Positions 1-7,415 of a DNA stretch of 13,709 nucleotides are shown here, piece by piece (positions within the stretch are counted from its first letter, which is position 1; each line of letters begins with the position of its first letter). Origin of the DNA: an uncultured Bacillus sp. (GTDB lineage: Bacteria; Bacillota; Bacilli; Bacillales; Cytobacillaceae); assembly GCA_937902115.1 (NCBI GenBank), contig CALGSR010000203.1, positions 1 to 13,709 of the forward strand, read 5' to 3'. The notes below the pieces were generated by a model. The model did no database searches. It was given only the letters and a program-made list of their open reading frames with translations, and had not been told where the DNA came from. Made by a program: the position numbers and the translations under genes.

Positions 1-237
1 CCCGTACTCTACTGAAATAGGTTCCATTTTTGAAAATACAGCCGTTCCGGAATAACCTTTTCGTTCGGCGTAATTCCAGAACTGATAATAGCCTTCTAAA
101 TCAAGCTGTATTTGATTTTCCTGCAGTTTCGTCTCCTGAATACAAAAAATATCTGCATTCACATCTTTAAAGTAATCCAAAAATCCCTTTTTCACACAAG
201 CTCTAATTCCATTCACATTCCATGAAACTAATCTCAT
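1..237 (-). CDS. exoA: Exodeoxyribonuclease III / AP endonuclease ExoA (N-terminal part, cut by window edge)
   Basis: The first 79 residues of an ExoA/Xth-type exonuclease III are present and the frame runs open to base 1. This family cleaves DNA at abasic sites and trims 3' ends in base-excision repair in the cytoplasm. The N-terminus reads MRLVSWNVNGIR, with the active-site Asn at residue 7. CIQETK at residues 32-37 carries the metal-binding Glu35, and RKGYSGTAVFSK follows at residues 59-70, all hallmarks of the exonuclease/endonuclease/phosphatase fold. The ATG at 237 is chosen because an AAGGGG ribosome site lies a few bases upstream and the protein begins where family members begin. It lies 26 nt downstream of the oxidoreductase stop, on the same strand, with no terminator between, so co-transcription is likely. 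The C-terminal catalytic His and Asp are outside the window. Confidence 0.93.
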   Translation of the reverse strand, partial: MRLVSWNVNGIRACVKKGFLDYFKDVNADIFCIQETKLQENQIQLDLEGYYQFWNYAERKGYSGTAVFSKMEPISVEYG

Positions 238-263
238 CTGTTTTTTCCCCTTGTTCTATCTAA

Positions 264-1259
264 TTACCATTCATTAACTAGCACAATTTTACCAAGCGCT
301 TTATTATCTTCTAAATGTTGATGAGCGTCTGACACATCAGCAAAAGTAAACTGTTTTGGATCCATTAAAGGACGTAATTTTCCTTCATTTATTATAGAAG
401 TGATATGATTTAAGCGCTCCTTATGCTGCTGGCGTTCATTTTCATGCATCATATGCAATAACATGAAAACAACATGGAATGTTAAGCCTTTTGAATGCAA
501 TGGTGTCAAATCATGTGTCGAGCGAGCTGCCACTCCTACCACCGTTCCATGTATAGCTGCAGCTTGAAACGAGCGATCAAGGTTTTCCCTGCCAACTGTG
601 TCGAAAATATAATTAAACCCCTTGCCATTCGTATATAACTCAACATATTCCTGAACAGATGTTTCTTTATAATTGATGACAATATCCGCACCTAGTTCTT
701 TGGCAATTTGCTGTTTTTCAGGTGTCGATGCTGTTGTATAGACTTTAGCACCTGCCCATTTAGCCAGCTGGATCGCCACATGTCCCACTCCGCCTGCCGC
801 TGCATGGATTAAAATATCATCTCCAGCTTTAATTTTTGCCCGTTCAAATAGTGCTTCATATGCGGTGAGAGCGACCAACGGAATAGCAGCAGCCTCCGCC
901 ATAGATAAATTTTTTGGTTTATGATCGATGAACCTGACATCCGCCAACATATATTCACTTAGTGCACCTGGTATTCCTTTAAAACTTCCGGCACAGCCGT
1001 ACACCTCATCCCCAGGTTTAAATTCAGTAACGCCTTCACCTGCTTCAATCACGATCCCGGCAACATCTCCTTGAAGTACTAGCGGAAACTCAGCTGCCAC
1101 ATCTGGAAATAGACCGCTGCGTGTTTTAGCATCTATAGGATTTACACTTGTCGCCTTTACATGAATCAATATATGCCCCGGCTTAATCTCCGGAATCGGA
1201 ATATCTTCTACTTGAAAAACAGATGGTCCTCCGAAGGAACGAATAACTTGAGCTTTCAT
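264..1259 (-). CDS. Zinc-independent NAD(P)H-dependent oxidoreductase, MDR/quinone oxidoreductase family
   Basis: This is a 331-aa medium-chain dehydrogenase/reductase with the usual length and layout. A GroES-like N-terminal domain spans about residues 1-120 and a Rossmann nucleotide-binding domain about 125-260, with AAAGGVGHVAIQLAK (residues 153-167) as the dinucleotide motif. The catalytic zinc Cys of alcohol dehydrogenases is not seen: the corresponding region reads LQGDVAG (residues 62-68), as in quinone oxidoreductases and enoyl reductases. Such enzymes reduce quinones or alpha,beta-unsaturated carbonyls with NAD(P)H, but the substrate cannot be read from the sequence. The ATG at 1259 follows an AGGAG site about 10 nt upstream. 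The gene sits behind the ppdK terminator and probably has its own promoter, with an operator-like inverted repeat in the leader. exoA follows 26 nt downstream. Confidence 0.9.
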   Translation of the reverse strand: MKAQVIRSFGGPSVFQVEDIPIPEIKPGHILIHVKATSVNPIDAKTRSGLFPDVAAEFPLVLQGDVAGIVIEAGEGVTEFKPGDEVYGCAGSFKGIPGALSEYMLADVRFIDHKPKNLSMAEAAAIPLVALTAYEALFERAKIKAGDDILIHAAAGGVGHVAIQLAKWAGAKVYTTASTPEKQQIAKELGADIVINYKETSVQEYVELYTNGKGFNYIFDTVGRENLDRSFQAAAIHGTVVGVAARSTHDLTPLHSKGLTFHVVFMLLHMMHENERQQHKERLNHITSIINEGKLRPLMDPKQFTFADVSDAHQHLEDNKALGKIVLVNEW

Positions 1260-1277
1260 TCTTTTCTCACTCCTACT

Positions 1278-1304
1278 ATGTATATCAGTACATTTTCCAT
1301 TGTA
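1278..1304 (-). promoter_or_regulatory. Candidate promoter -10 with operator-like inverted repeat upstream of the oxidoreductase gene
   Basis: On the minus strand, TACAAT (1304-1299) resembles a sigma-A -10 box, but no good -35 box lies at the usual distance. Just downstream, where transcription would start, is the 16-bp inverted repeat ATGTA-N6-TACAT (1278-1293 on the plus strand). A repeat placed over the start site suits a repressor such as the MarR/HxlR proteins that often control MDR quinone oxidoreductases. The regulator assignment is inference; only the repeat and the -10 box are seen. Confidence 0.35.
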
Positions 1305-1313
1305 GCATGAAAA

Positions 1314-1341
1314 GAGAGCATCATAACATTATGATGCTCTC
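1314..1341 (-). terminator. Intrinsic terminator of ppdK
   Basis: A near-perfect hairpin, GAGAGCATCATA closing with TATGATGCTCTC around a four-base loop, lies 11 nt past the ppdK stop. It is followed on the minus strand by TTTT. It separates ppdK from the downstream oxidoreductase gene. Confidence 0.85.
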
Positions 1342-1352
1342 CCAATACTCGC

Positions 1353-4025
1353 TTATTTGAAAATTACTGTTTCTTTTTCCTCAGCTAGTTGATGACGGAT
1401 TGTTGCTTGAGCTGCAGCCAGTCTTGCAAGCGGCACACGGAATGGAGAACAACTTACATAGTTCAAGCCAGCTTCATAACAGAATTCAATTGAGCTCTTT
1501 TCACCGCCATGTTCACCACAAATTCCTGTTTTTAAGTTCGGCTTCACTTGACGGCCTAATTTAACTCCGGTTTCAACTAATTTACCAACTCCATCACGAT
1601 CAAGGACAGCAAATGGATTTTCCGGAAGAACCTTTTCTTCAATATAAGTCTGTAAGAACTTTCCTTCTGCATCATCACGGCTGTAGCCAAAAGTGGTTTG
1701 CGTTAAGTCATTTGTACCAAATGAGAAGAAATCAGCCTCTTCAGCAATTTCATCTGCAGTAAGAGCAGCACGAGGAATCTCAATCATCGTACCTACCTGA
1801 TACTCAAATCCGATTCCGGCTTCTTCTTTTACCTTTTCAGCCGTTTCAACAACAAGTTCACGCATCCGTTTCAGTTCATTCACATGGCCCACTAATGGAA
1901 TCATTATTTCAGGTTTTACTGAAATACCCTTTTCTGTTAATACGACCGCTGCGTTACAGATTGCTCTAGCCTGCATTTCATAAATCTCTGGATTCAACAT
2001 TCCTAAGCGGCAGCCACGGTAGCCAAGCATTGGGTTCATTTCAGCCAATTGATTTACCTTTTTCAAAAGTTTTTCCTTATCTTTTAATTCCGCTGAATCT
2101 GGTGCGGTAATTTGTAGCTTCGTTACCTCAACTAATAGTTCTTCCTTATCCGGTAAGAATTCATGCATTGGCGGATCCAATAAACGAACAGTAACCGGGT
2201 GTCCCTGCATCGCTTTAAAAATCCCTTCAAAATCAGCTTGCTGCATTGGCAGTAATTTGTCTAAAGCTGCTTGTCGTTCTTCTGCTGTTTCAGCAAGAAT
2301 CATTTCTTGAACGGTTGGAAGACGCTTCGGATCCATAAACATGTGTTCTGTGCGGCATAATCCGATACCATCGGCACCAAACTCAAGTGCTTTTGCTGCA
2401 TCTTCCGGTGCATCAGCATTTGCACGGACACCAAGGAATCTTTCTTCATCTGCCCAATCAAGCAATTGTTTAAACTCATTAGACAATTCCGGATCAATCA
2501 TAGGAATTTCACCAAGGAATACTTGGCCGGTTGAGCCATCAATCGTAATGACGTCCCCATATTTTACAACGGTATCACCTACAGTAAACTCTTTTGCATT
2601 CGTATCAATTTTTATCGATTCACATCCACAGATACATGCTTTCCCCATTCCCCGTGCTACTACTGCTGCGTGGCTGGTCATCCCGCCGCGGCTTGTCACG
2701 ACTGCTTGTGCAGCAACAATACCATGAATATCATCCGGTGTTGTTTCAGAACGAACAAGAATCACCTTTTTATCTTCATTTCCTAATTGTTCAGCTTCAT
2801 CTGCATTAAATACGACAAACCCAGTGGCTGCACCCGGAGAAGCGGGAAGTCCTTTGGCAATTTGTTGTTGTGTATGATTTTCATCAATACGACGGTGCAA
2901 CAGTTGATTTAATTGATCGGGATCAACACGCAATAAAGCGGTTTTTTTATCAATAACTCCCTCTTTAACCATTTCTACAGCAGTGCGGATTGCGGCTTGA
3001 GCCGTACGTTTACCTACACGGCATTGCAGCATATATAATTTACCGCGTTCAACTGTAAATTCGATATCCATCATATCTTTATAGTGCTTCTCAAGTAAAT
3101 CACAAGTTGCTGTAAATTGTTTATAGACTTCGGGCATATCTTTTTCAAGTATATGGATAGGCTGTGGTGTGCGGATTCCGGCAACAACATCTTCACCCTG
3201 GGCATTAATTAAATATTCACCATATAGAATATTTTCTCCTGTTGATGGATCGCGGGTAAAGGCAACACCTGTACCTGAGTCATCGCCCATATTTCCAAAT
3301 ACCATGCTTTGAATATTTACAGCTGTTCCTAAATGGTCAGGAATTTTATTTAAACGACGGTAAACGATCGCTCTTTGGTTATTCCATGAATCAAATACAG
3401 CGTCAATCGATAAGAATAATTGTTCTTTAGGTTCTTGCGGGAAATCGTTTTTTGTATGCTTTTTAACAATTTGCTTATAACCGGTAATCACTTCCTGCCA
3501 GTCTTCCGCAGTCATTTCAGGGTCAGCGCTATAACCTTTTTGTTCTCTTACTTCTTCTAGATATTGTTCAAAATAAAAACCGTCAATCCCTAAAACAACG
3601 TTACTAAACATCTGAATAAAACGGCGGTAGGAATCATATGCAAAGCGAGCATTTCCTGTTAACTCGGCTACCCCTTTTACAGCTTCATCGTTCATACCAA
3701 GATTCAAAACCGTGTCCATCATTCCAGGCATCGAAAAGACAGATCCAGAACGAACAGAAACTAAAAGCGGATTCGCTGTATCTCCTAATTTTTTGCCTGT
3801 GTTCGCTTCTAATTTTTCTAGAGCAGCTAAAATTTGTGTTTCCACTTCATTAGAAATCTTTTTACCCGCTTCATAATAATCATTACAAGCCTGAGTCGAA
3901 ATTGTAAAACCAAACGGAACGGGTAATCCAATGTTTGTCATTTCCGCTAAATTGGCCCCTTTTCCACCAAGTAATTCTTTCATTTCACTGTTGCCCTCAT
4001 TAAATGAGTATACAAATCTGCTCAT
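1353..4025 (-). CDS. ppdK: Pyruvate, phosphate dikinase
   Basis: PPDK interconverts pyruvate + ATP + Pi with PEP + AMP + PPi in the cytoplasm. It can serve gluconeogenic PEP synthesis or PPi-linked glycolysis. The 890-aa length is typical. An N-terminal ATP-grasp domain (about 1-340) carries GGKGANLAEM near residue 20. The swivelling phosphohistidine domain has GGMTSHAAVVAR, with the catalytic His at about 452 and the regulatory Thr, target of PpsR, at about 450. The C-terminal PEP/pyruvate TIM barrel has GTMIEIPRAAL and TGICGEHGG with the catalytic Cys at about 836. All key residues are intact. The ATG at 4025 is preferred: GAGAGGAG sits 9 nt before it, whereas an in-frame TTG at 4031 would be only 3 nt from the site. 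The ribosome site lies inside the last codons of ppsR, suggesting translational coupling. Confidence 0.97.
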   Translation of the reverse strand: MSRFVYSFNEGNSEMKELLGGKGANLAEMTNIGLPVPFGFTISTQACNDYYEAGKKISNEVETQILAALEKLEANTGKKLGDTANPLLVSVRSGSVFSMPGMMDTVLNLGMNDEAVKGVAELTGNARFAYDSYRRFIQMFSNVVLGIDGFYFEQYLEEVREQKGYSADPEMTAEDWQEVITGYKQIVKKHTKNDFPQEPKEQLFLSIDAVFDSWNNQRAIVYRRLNKIPDHLGTAVNIQSMVFGNMGDDSGTGVAFTRDPSTGENILYGEYLINAQGEDVVAGIRTPQPIHILEKDMPEVYKQFTATCDLLEKHYKDMMDIEFTVERGKLYMLQCRVGKRTAQAAIRTAVEMVKEGVIDKKTALLRVDPDQLNQLLHRRIDENHTQQQIAKGLPASPGAATGFVVFNADEAEQLGNEDKKVILVRSETTPDDIHGIVAAQAVVTSRGGMTSHAAVVARGMGKACICGCESIKIDTNAKEFTVGDTVVKYGDVITIDGSTGQVFLGEIPMIDPELSNEFKQLLDWADEERFLGVRANADAPEDAAKALEFGADGIGLCRTEHMFMDPKRLPTVQEMILAETAEERQAALDKLLPMQQADFEGIFKAMQGHPVTVRLLDPPMHEFLPDKEELLVEVTKLQITAPDSAELKDKEKLLKKVNQLAEMNPMLGYRGCRLGMLNPEIYEMQARAICNAAVVLTEKGISVKPEIMIPLVGHVNELKRMRELVVETAEKVKEEAGIGFEYQVGTMIEIPRAALTADEIAEEADFFSFGTNDLTQTTFGYSRDDAEGKFLQTYIEEKVLPENPFAVLDRDGVGKLVETGVKLGRQVKPNLKTGICGEHGGEKSSIEFCYEAGLNYVSCSPFRVPLARLAAAQATIRHQLAEEKETVIFK

Positions 4026-4027
4026 TA

Positions 4028-4891
4028 TCAATGACTCCTCTCACTTTTCAATACGTCAATTATTAGGCTTGCTGTTTCTTCAACAGCTTTATTAGAAACA
4101 TTTATGACCGGGCATCCGACCCGTTTCATAATCTTTTCAGCATATTCTAATTCTTCTAAAATTCTTTCGAAGCTTGCATAATTCGCTTCTGATTTCAAGC
4201 CCATGGATTTTAACCGCTCTTTTCGTATTTCGTTTAGTTTATCCGGAGTGATAACTAAGCCAACACATTTATTTCGCGGTACTTTAAACAACTCATCGGG
4301 CGGTGATATTTCCGGTACTAGTGGAACATTCGCTACTTTATAGCTTTGGTGTGCCAAATACATCGATAATGGTGTTTTGGATGTACGTGAAACTCCGATC
4401 AAGATAATGTCTGCGCGGCTTAACCCCCGCGGATCACGTCCATCATCATATTTTACAGCAAACTCGATCGCTTCCACTCTTCGAAAATACTCATCATCTA
4501 ATTTTCTCATTAATTTTGGCTGATGCTTCGGCTGCTTCTCGAATTTTTTCTCAAAAGCAGTCATTAAAGGTTCCATTAAATCAACGGCAATGATTCCTTC
4601 TTCTAATGCACGCTGATCGATATATTCCTTTAATTCCTGGATAACAAGAGTATAGGCAATGATCGACTGGTTTTTACCGGCCATCTGAATGACTTCCTCT
4701 ATATCATCTTTATGATCAGCATTTGAATGCCGGTGAATGTCCACATAACCACCATTAAATTGGGCAGCGACAGCTTTAACGACAAATTCTGCTGTTTCAC
4801 CAACTGAATCAGATACAACATAAACGATTTTTTTCTCAGCCCGAATTTTGTCCACTTCCTTTTCTTGCATGCGTGATTCTTTACGATTCAT
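4028..4891 (-). CDS. ppsR: Pyruvate, phosphate dikinase regulatory protein (bifunctional Ser/Thr kinase and phosphorylase)
   Basis: This is a member of the PPDK/PEP synthase regulatory protein family (DUF299; YqfL in B. subtilis). It uses ADP to phosphorylate the regulatory Thr of PPDK, switching it off, and Pi to remove the phosphate, switching it on. YVVSDSVGETAE lies at residues 24-35 and the family P-loop GVSRTSKTP at residues 166-174. The region FAVKYDDGRDPRGLSRADIIL just before it is also family-typical. At 287 aa it is about 15 residues longer at the N-terminus than B. subtilis YqfL as I remember it. No strong ribosome site precedes the ATG at 4891 or the in-frame ATG at 4870, so the start is uncertain. 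Its stop lies 2 nt before the ppdK ATG, pairing regulator and target. No ccpN gene adjoins it here, unlike the ccpN-yqfL arrangement of B. subtilis. Confidence 0.93.
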   Translation of the reverse strand: MNRKESRMQEKEVDKIRAEKKIVYVVSDSVGETAEFVVKAVAAQFNGGYVDIHRHSNADHKDDIEEVIQMAGKNQSIIAYTLVIQELKEYIDQRALEEGIIAVDLMEPLMTAFEKKFEKQPKHQPKLMRKLDDEYFRRVEAIEFAVKYDDGRDPRGLSRADIILIGVSRTSKTPLSMYLAHQSYKVANVPLVPEISPPDELFKVPRNKCVGLVITPDKLNEIRKERLKSMGLKSEANYASFERILEELEYAEKIMKRVGCPVINVSNKAVEETASLIIDVLKSERSH

Positions 4892-5001
4892 TACGTCTAT
4901 TCGTAAATATGTAAAGGAAAGTTTGCATTAAATGATTTATAAGATATCTTTTTTCATTATACTTCCTTTAAGTCCACCGGGTTATCAGTTAAAGTGTACT
5001 A

Positions 5002-5030
5002 TTTTTAAGTATTAACCCTAAATATGTCAT
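5002..5030 (-). promoter_or_regulatory. Candidate promoter of ppsR-ppdK
   Basis: On the minus strand, ATGACA (5030-5025, 5 of 6 bases of TTGACA) is followed after 17 nt by TAAAAA (5007-5002, 4 of 6 bases of TATAAT). The transcript would carry about 100 nt of leader before ppsR. The -10 box is weak, as is common for activated or repressed promoters. This is inference from consensus only. Confidence 0.35.
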
Positions 5031-5033
5031 ACT
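5023..5033 (+). promoter_or_regulatory. CcpN-like operator upstream of ppsR-ppdK
   Basis: TATGTCATACT matches at every position the consensus TRTGHYATAYW that I recall for CcpN, the repressor of gluconeogenic genes (gapB, pckA) in B. subtilis. It overlaps the candidate -35 box. A weaker 9 of 11 match, TGTGGTACATT, lies at 5068-5078; known targets often carry two sites. ccpN itself is not in the window. Confidence 0.45.
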
Positions 5034-5306
5034 TATTATGTGTATAGAATAACACATTAAAAAACACTGTGGTACATTTTTTTTCACATAGAGAAACATT
5101 TCTTTAAAACAAGCAACTTTTAAAGGATAAGTAAAAATATTTTTCCCTTTTTCACCTATCCTTTCAATAATCACCCCATTACATTCACGCTTACAGGCAA
5201 AATAAAAATTTTGTTAAACTTATGTTAATTAAACCATAAGAAATACAGAAATAATGTTAAATTTCATTGAATCTTCCTCGTTTAATTATTTTGAATAGGT
5301 GTTTAG

Positions 5307-5759
5307 TCACTCATCCATCTTTATTCCAGCTATCTTTTGACTCACCGCTATTGTTAATTCTTCCGTGAATTCCGGAATACTCGTCTTTAATAATGGATTA
5401 ACTACTTTAGCTAGAGTTCCTCCTGCTGTTATATCAAGAAAACCAATCATTTTCGTTTGCTGATTTGTTAATTTAATGGTTTTAAAATAACCATGTCCAG
5501 CTATTTTTTCATTTATTCCTAATAATTGAAAGGTTACCTTCTTTGGTTCAATCCACTGCGTAATCTCTACTTTCAAATGAATTTTCTTTTTTATAATCCC
5601 CATTTCGCTTTTAAACTTCCATGTGGACTCTGTATCGTTTAACATTTCATGTTCAATATAACCAGGGACTAACGGCGCCCAATTATCAATGGAACGAACA
5701 AATTCCCATACCGTTTCAAGCGGAGCATGAACAGTTATTTCGTGCTGATGTGATGACAT
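5307..5759 (-). CDS. SRPBCC-family protein, CoxG-like
   Basis: The 150-aa product looks like a START/SRPBCC hydrophobic-ligand-binding fold of the CoxG (carbon monoxide dehydrogenase subunit G-like) group. It starts with a strand and the signature helix ITVHAPLETVWEFVRSIDNWAPLVPGY (about residues 8-34), followed by GIIKKKIHLKVEITQW. It ends with a Gly-rich turn ITAGGTLAKVVNPLL and a long C-terminal helix. In carboxydotrophs CoxG helps membrane attachment of CO dehydrogenase, but no cox genes are present here, so the ligand is unknown. Stand-alone copies are common in Bacillaceae. The ATG at 5759 follows GGGAGAA closely. No terminator is obvious downstream, so some read-through towards ppsR is possible. 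Confidence 0.75.
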   Translation of the reverse strand: MSSHQHEITVHAPLETVWEFVRSIDNWAPLVPGYIEHEMLNDTESTWKFKSEMGIIKKKIHLKVEITQWIEPKKVTFQLLGINEKIAGHGYFKTIKLTNQQTKMIGFLDITAGGTLAKVVNPLLKTSIPEFTEELTIAVSQKIAGIKMDE

Positions 5760-5887
5760 GAATATTCTCCCTTCAAAACCATAGTCATTAAATAAACCTA
5801 TTCATATATATTCGAAGAGATTCGTCTTTTTCAGATTGGTGAGCTATTTAACTACATTCCAACGGGACTGATCCCCTATAAAAATAA

Positions 5888-5912
5888 AAGTGTTCCTAAC
5901 AAAGGAACACTT
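5888..5912 (-). terminator. Intrinsic terminator of the HD-domain gene
   Basis: A perfect 10-bp stem (AAGTGTTCCT / AGGAACACTT) around a 5-nt loop is followed on the minus strand by TTTATTTTTA. The upstream arm overlaps the stop codon of the HD gene. Confidence 0.88.
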
Positions 5913-6441
5913 AAGAAATTTTCTTATTCTCGTATACTTGATCGATTTTACCATCAAGTTTTTCTAGCAAGCGATAGGCTCGATGAGGATTAATCGTTCT
6001 ATAATGATGGGTGCCCCCTGGTTCTTCATCTTTTTCATCTGCTTGTTTTATAATCGATTGCAAAGGCGTTCGTACAATTTCTCCGCCTGGAAAATAGGAA
6101 TCCGTGTGGAATAATATCGCTAATGAAATTTCCTTTGCTTTTATTGGGTTTTCTCCTAGTCGAATAAGCAATTTATGGGCCCTTTCCGCTCCTTTTATTG
6201 CATGAATATCATTTTGACGATATAAATCATAATCCCATTTTCCATTTTTATACCATGTATGGTGTCCAATGTCATGAAGAAAACCAGCTTTAGCTGCACT
6301 ATCAACATCCACACCTTGTTCATTGGCGAAGCGATAAGAAAAATACGCTACTGAAATAGCGTGAACTAATCCCGACCGTGTTACATACTTTTGTGCAATA
6401 TGGTGAGTAAATATGTCTGTCATTTTTACGTCCCTCATCAT
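5911..6441 (-). CDS. HD-domain phosphohydrolase (hypothetical)
   Basis: This 176-aa protein consists of a single HD domain, a metal-dependent phosphohydrolase fold often acting on nucleotides or signalling nucleotides. The metal-binding set is visible: His27, the HD pair His56-Asp57 in FLHDIGHHTW, His80, His112 in LFHTDS and Asp135 in IIKQADEKD. The substrate cannot be read. The start is ambiguous. ATG codons at 6441 and 6438 follow GGAGGGAG, and the second is better spaced. A third at 6423 has GAGGGA before it. The gene appears to stand alone, with its own terminator overlapping the stop, and is divergent from the SEC-C gene across a 224-nt gap in which no clear promoter was recognised. Confidence 0.85.
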   Translation of the reverse strand: MMRDVKMTDIFTHHIAQKYVTRSGLVHAISVAYFSYRFANEQGVDVDSAAKAGFLHDIGHHTWYKNGKWDYDLYRQNDIHAIKGAERAHKLLIRLGENPIKAKEISLAILFHTDSYFPGGEIVRTPLQSIIKQADEKDEEPGGTHHYRTINPHRAYRLLEKLDGKIDQVYENKKIS

Positions 6442-6665
6442 TCTCCCTCCATTCTACATGTCATCATATAGGGTGGTTCGTTACCGCAAGCAGTTCATTA
6501 ATTAAAATTTTTACCTATAATACCTTTTTTCTAGAATAATGACAAATGAAATGAATTGTAATGTTGTATATTTTTCGTTTTATTTATTGTGCAAGCATTG
6601 AGCGTTATTCACCGTTTACCTTCATATAGATAATAATTGTAGTTAGAAAGGAGAGTAGTTCATTT

Positions 6666-6932
6666 ATGTCTAATCAAAAACCTCAAAAACCAACACTGGT
6701 TGTCTGTTCAGTAAAATCGGAACTTCAAGCAGCCCAAGTAACAAAGATTTGTCAGGATTATGATATCCGGTCCATGATAAAAATTAAGCCTTATATTGAT
6801 ATTTCAGAGCTTAGAAAAGCCTTAAAAGCTAAATTAAAGGATCGACTATATGATCCCTGTCCTTGTGGGAAAGAAAAAAAATTCAAATTTTGTTGTTACG
6901 AAAATACAATTAATATTAAGCTTTATGAATAA
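6666..6932 (+). CDS. Small SEC-C motif protein
   Basis: This 88-aa protein ends in a SEC-C zinc-binding motif: CPCGKEKKFKFCC (residues 65-77) fits CxC-x8-C-C. SEC-C tails occur on SecA, where they bind SecB, ribosomes or phospholipid, and on many stand-alone proteins of unknown role. The remainder (KPTLVVCSVKSELQAAQVTKIC, then IDISELRKALKAKLKDRL) has no family I recognise. The start ATG is supported by AAAGGAG, but the 12-nt spacing is longer than usual and no better in-frame start exists. It is the only plus-strand gene in the left half and converges on the 68-aa minus-strand gene. Confidence 0.8.
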   Translation: MSNQKPQKPTLVVCSVKSELQAAQVTKICQDYDIRSMIKIKPYIDISELRKALKAKLKDRLYDPCPCGKEKKFKFCCYENTINIKLYE

Positions 6933-6977
6933 GCGAATGGCAGCAAGAAGCAATTTGAGTATATAAAAAGCCGTTAA

Positions 6978-7014
6978 AGAAAATAGCAGGTCACCAACAG
7001 GTCTGCTATTTTCT
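6978..7014. terminator. Bidirectional hairpin terminator between convergent small genes
   Basis: A 12-bp stem, AGAAAATAGCAG with CTGCTATTTTCT, encloses an inner ACC-AACA-GGT hairpin with a three-base bulge. It lies 45 nt past the SEC-C gene stop and 37 nt past the 68-aa gene stop. The A/T-rich outer stem supplies the U-tract, more clearly on the minus strand (TTTTCTTT). Confidence 0.7.
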
Positions 7015-7051
7015 ATCCTCAGCTTTCAACGCGAAAAAGATCTACCATAGT

Positions 7052-7258
7052 TCAAATGTTTTTATTTTTTCTAATACGTTTAGGGTTTCTGTCGCTGCCG
7101 CATCCGCAGCTTCCTTCACCACCATAACGTTTTTTAAAGGAACCTCCATTAGCGATTTGATTATGATATTTTATTTTATTCCCAATATATATTTTTTCTT
7201 GGGCTTGTTGTTGAGAAACAGTTCCCTTAACAAGTCGCAAACCTCGTTGTTTATTCAA
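7052..7258 (-). CDS. Small hypothetical protein, basic, with Gly/Cys motif and TTG start
   Basis: I do not recognise this 68-aa protein. It is rich in Lys, Arg, Gln and Gly and has a GGEGSCGCGSDR stretch (about residues 46-57) with two cysteines, then a basic tail PKRIRKNKNI. It has no signal peptide or membrane segment. The start is TTG at 7258. The choice rests on GGGAGGAG six nt upstream, a strong ribosome site that makes the ORF likely real. It stands alone, behind the JAMM gene and its hairpin, and ends before the shared hairpin at 6978-7014. Confidence 0.6.
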   Translation of the reverse strand: MNKQRGLRLVKGTVSQQQAQEKIYIGNKIKYHNQIANGGSFKKRYGGEGSCGCGSDRNPKRIRKNKNI

Positions 7259-7355
7259 TACAAACTCCTCCCATTATCAATATACTATTCTTTTTATGTA
7301 TATGAATCATGAACGAATAGCGTGTAGCGATTCTTCATTATTCAATTTGAATGGT

Positions 7356-7397
7356 AGGAGTAGTTCTTTCATTATTATTAATGAAGGAACTACTCCT
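7356..7397. repeat. Long hairpin downstream of the JAMM gene
   Basis: AGGAGTAGTTC (7356-7366) pairs with GAACTACTCCT (7387-7397). The stem continues through TTTCATT/AATGAAG with one G-U pair, giving about 18 bp around a 6-nt loop, 18 nt past the JAMM stop. It is placed like a terminator of the coiled-coil/JAMM operon but lacks a clear T-tract on either strand. It may be a 3'-end stabiliser or an atypical terminator. A perfect 13-bp palindrome, ATTCAA-T-TTGAAT, lies beside it at 7340-7352. Confidence 0.6.
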
Positions 7398-7415
7398 CAA
7401 TGTCCGCCGTTTCTT

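Larger units (their letters stand above)
4892..5306. other. 415-nt AT-rich intergenic regulatory region between the CoxG-like gene and ppsR
   Basis: No convincing gene is seen. It holds the candidate ppsR promoter with a CcpN-like site (5002-5033). There is also an 11-bp inverted repeat with one mismatch, AAAGGATAAGT (5122-5132) and ACCTATCCTTT (5154-5164). A further inverted repeat, CTTATG-N10-CATAAG, lies at 5219-5240, and CAAAAT-AAAA-ATTTTG at 5198-5213. On the minus strand a 12-codon ORF (5229-5267, MKFNIISVFLMV) follows a GAGGAAG ribosome-site-like sequence. Nearer ppsR, a 6-codon ORF (MKKDIL) starts after AAAGGAAG at about 4958. Both are too short to claim as genes. Confidence 0.5.

Noticed and set aside
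2300..2497. Minus-strand 65-codon frame inside ppdK
   Set aside because: It is an out-of-frame shadow of ppdK on the same strand.
2341..2727. Plus-strand open frame of 128 codons inside ppdK
   Set aside because: It lies wholly antisense to intact ppdK, its translation resembles no protein, and no ribosome site supports it.
2594..3853. Two plus-strand 71-codon frames (2594-2809 and 3638-3853) antisense to ppdK
   Set aside because: Low-complexity shadow translations opposite a well-conserved gene.
4989..5174. Minus-strand 61-codon frame upstream of ppsR
   Set aside because: It needs a GTG start with a poor ribosome site, reads like random AT-rich translation, and overlaps the candidate promoter and CcpN-like site.
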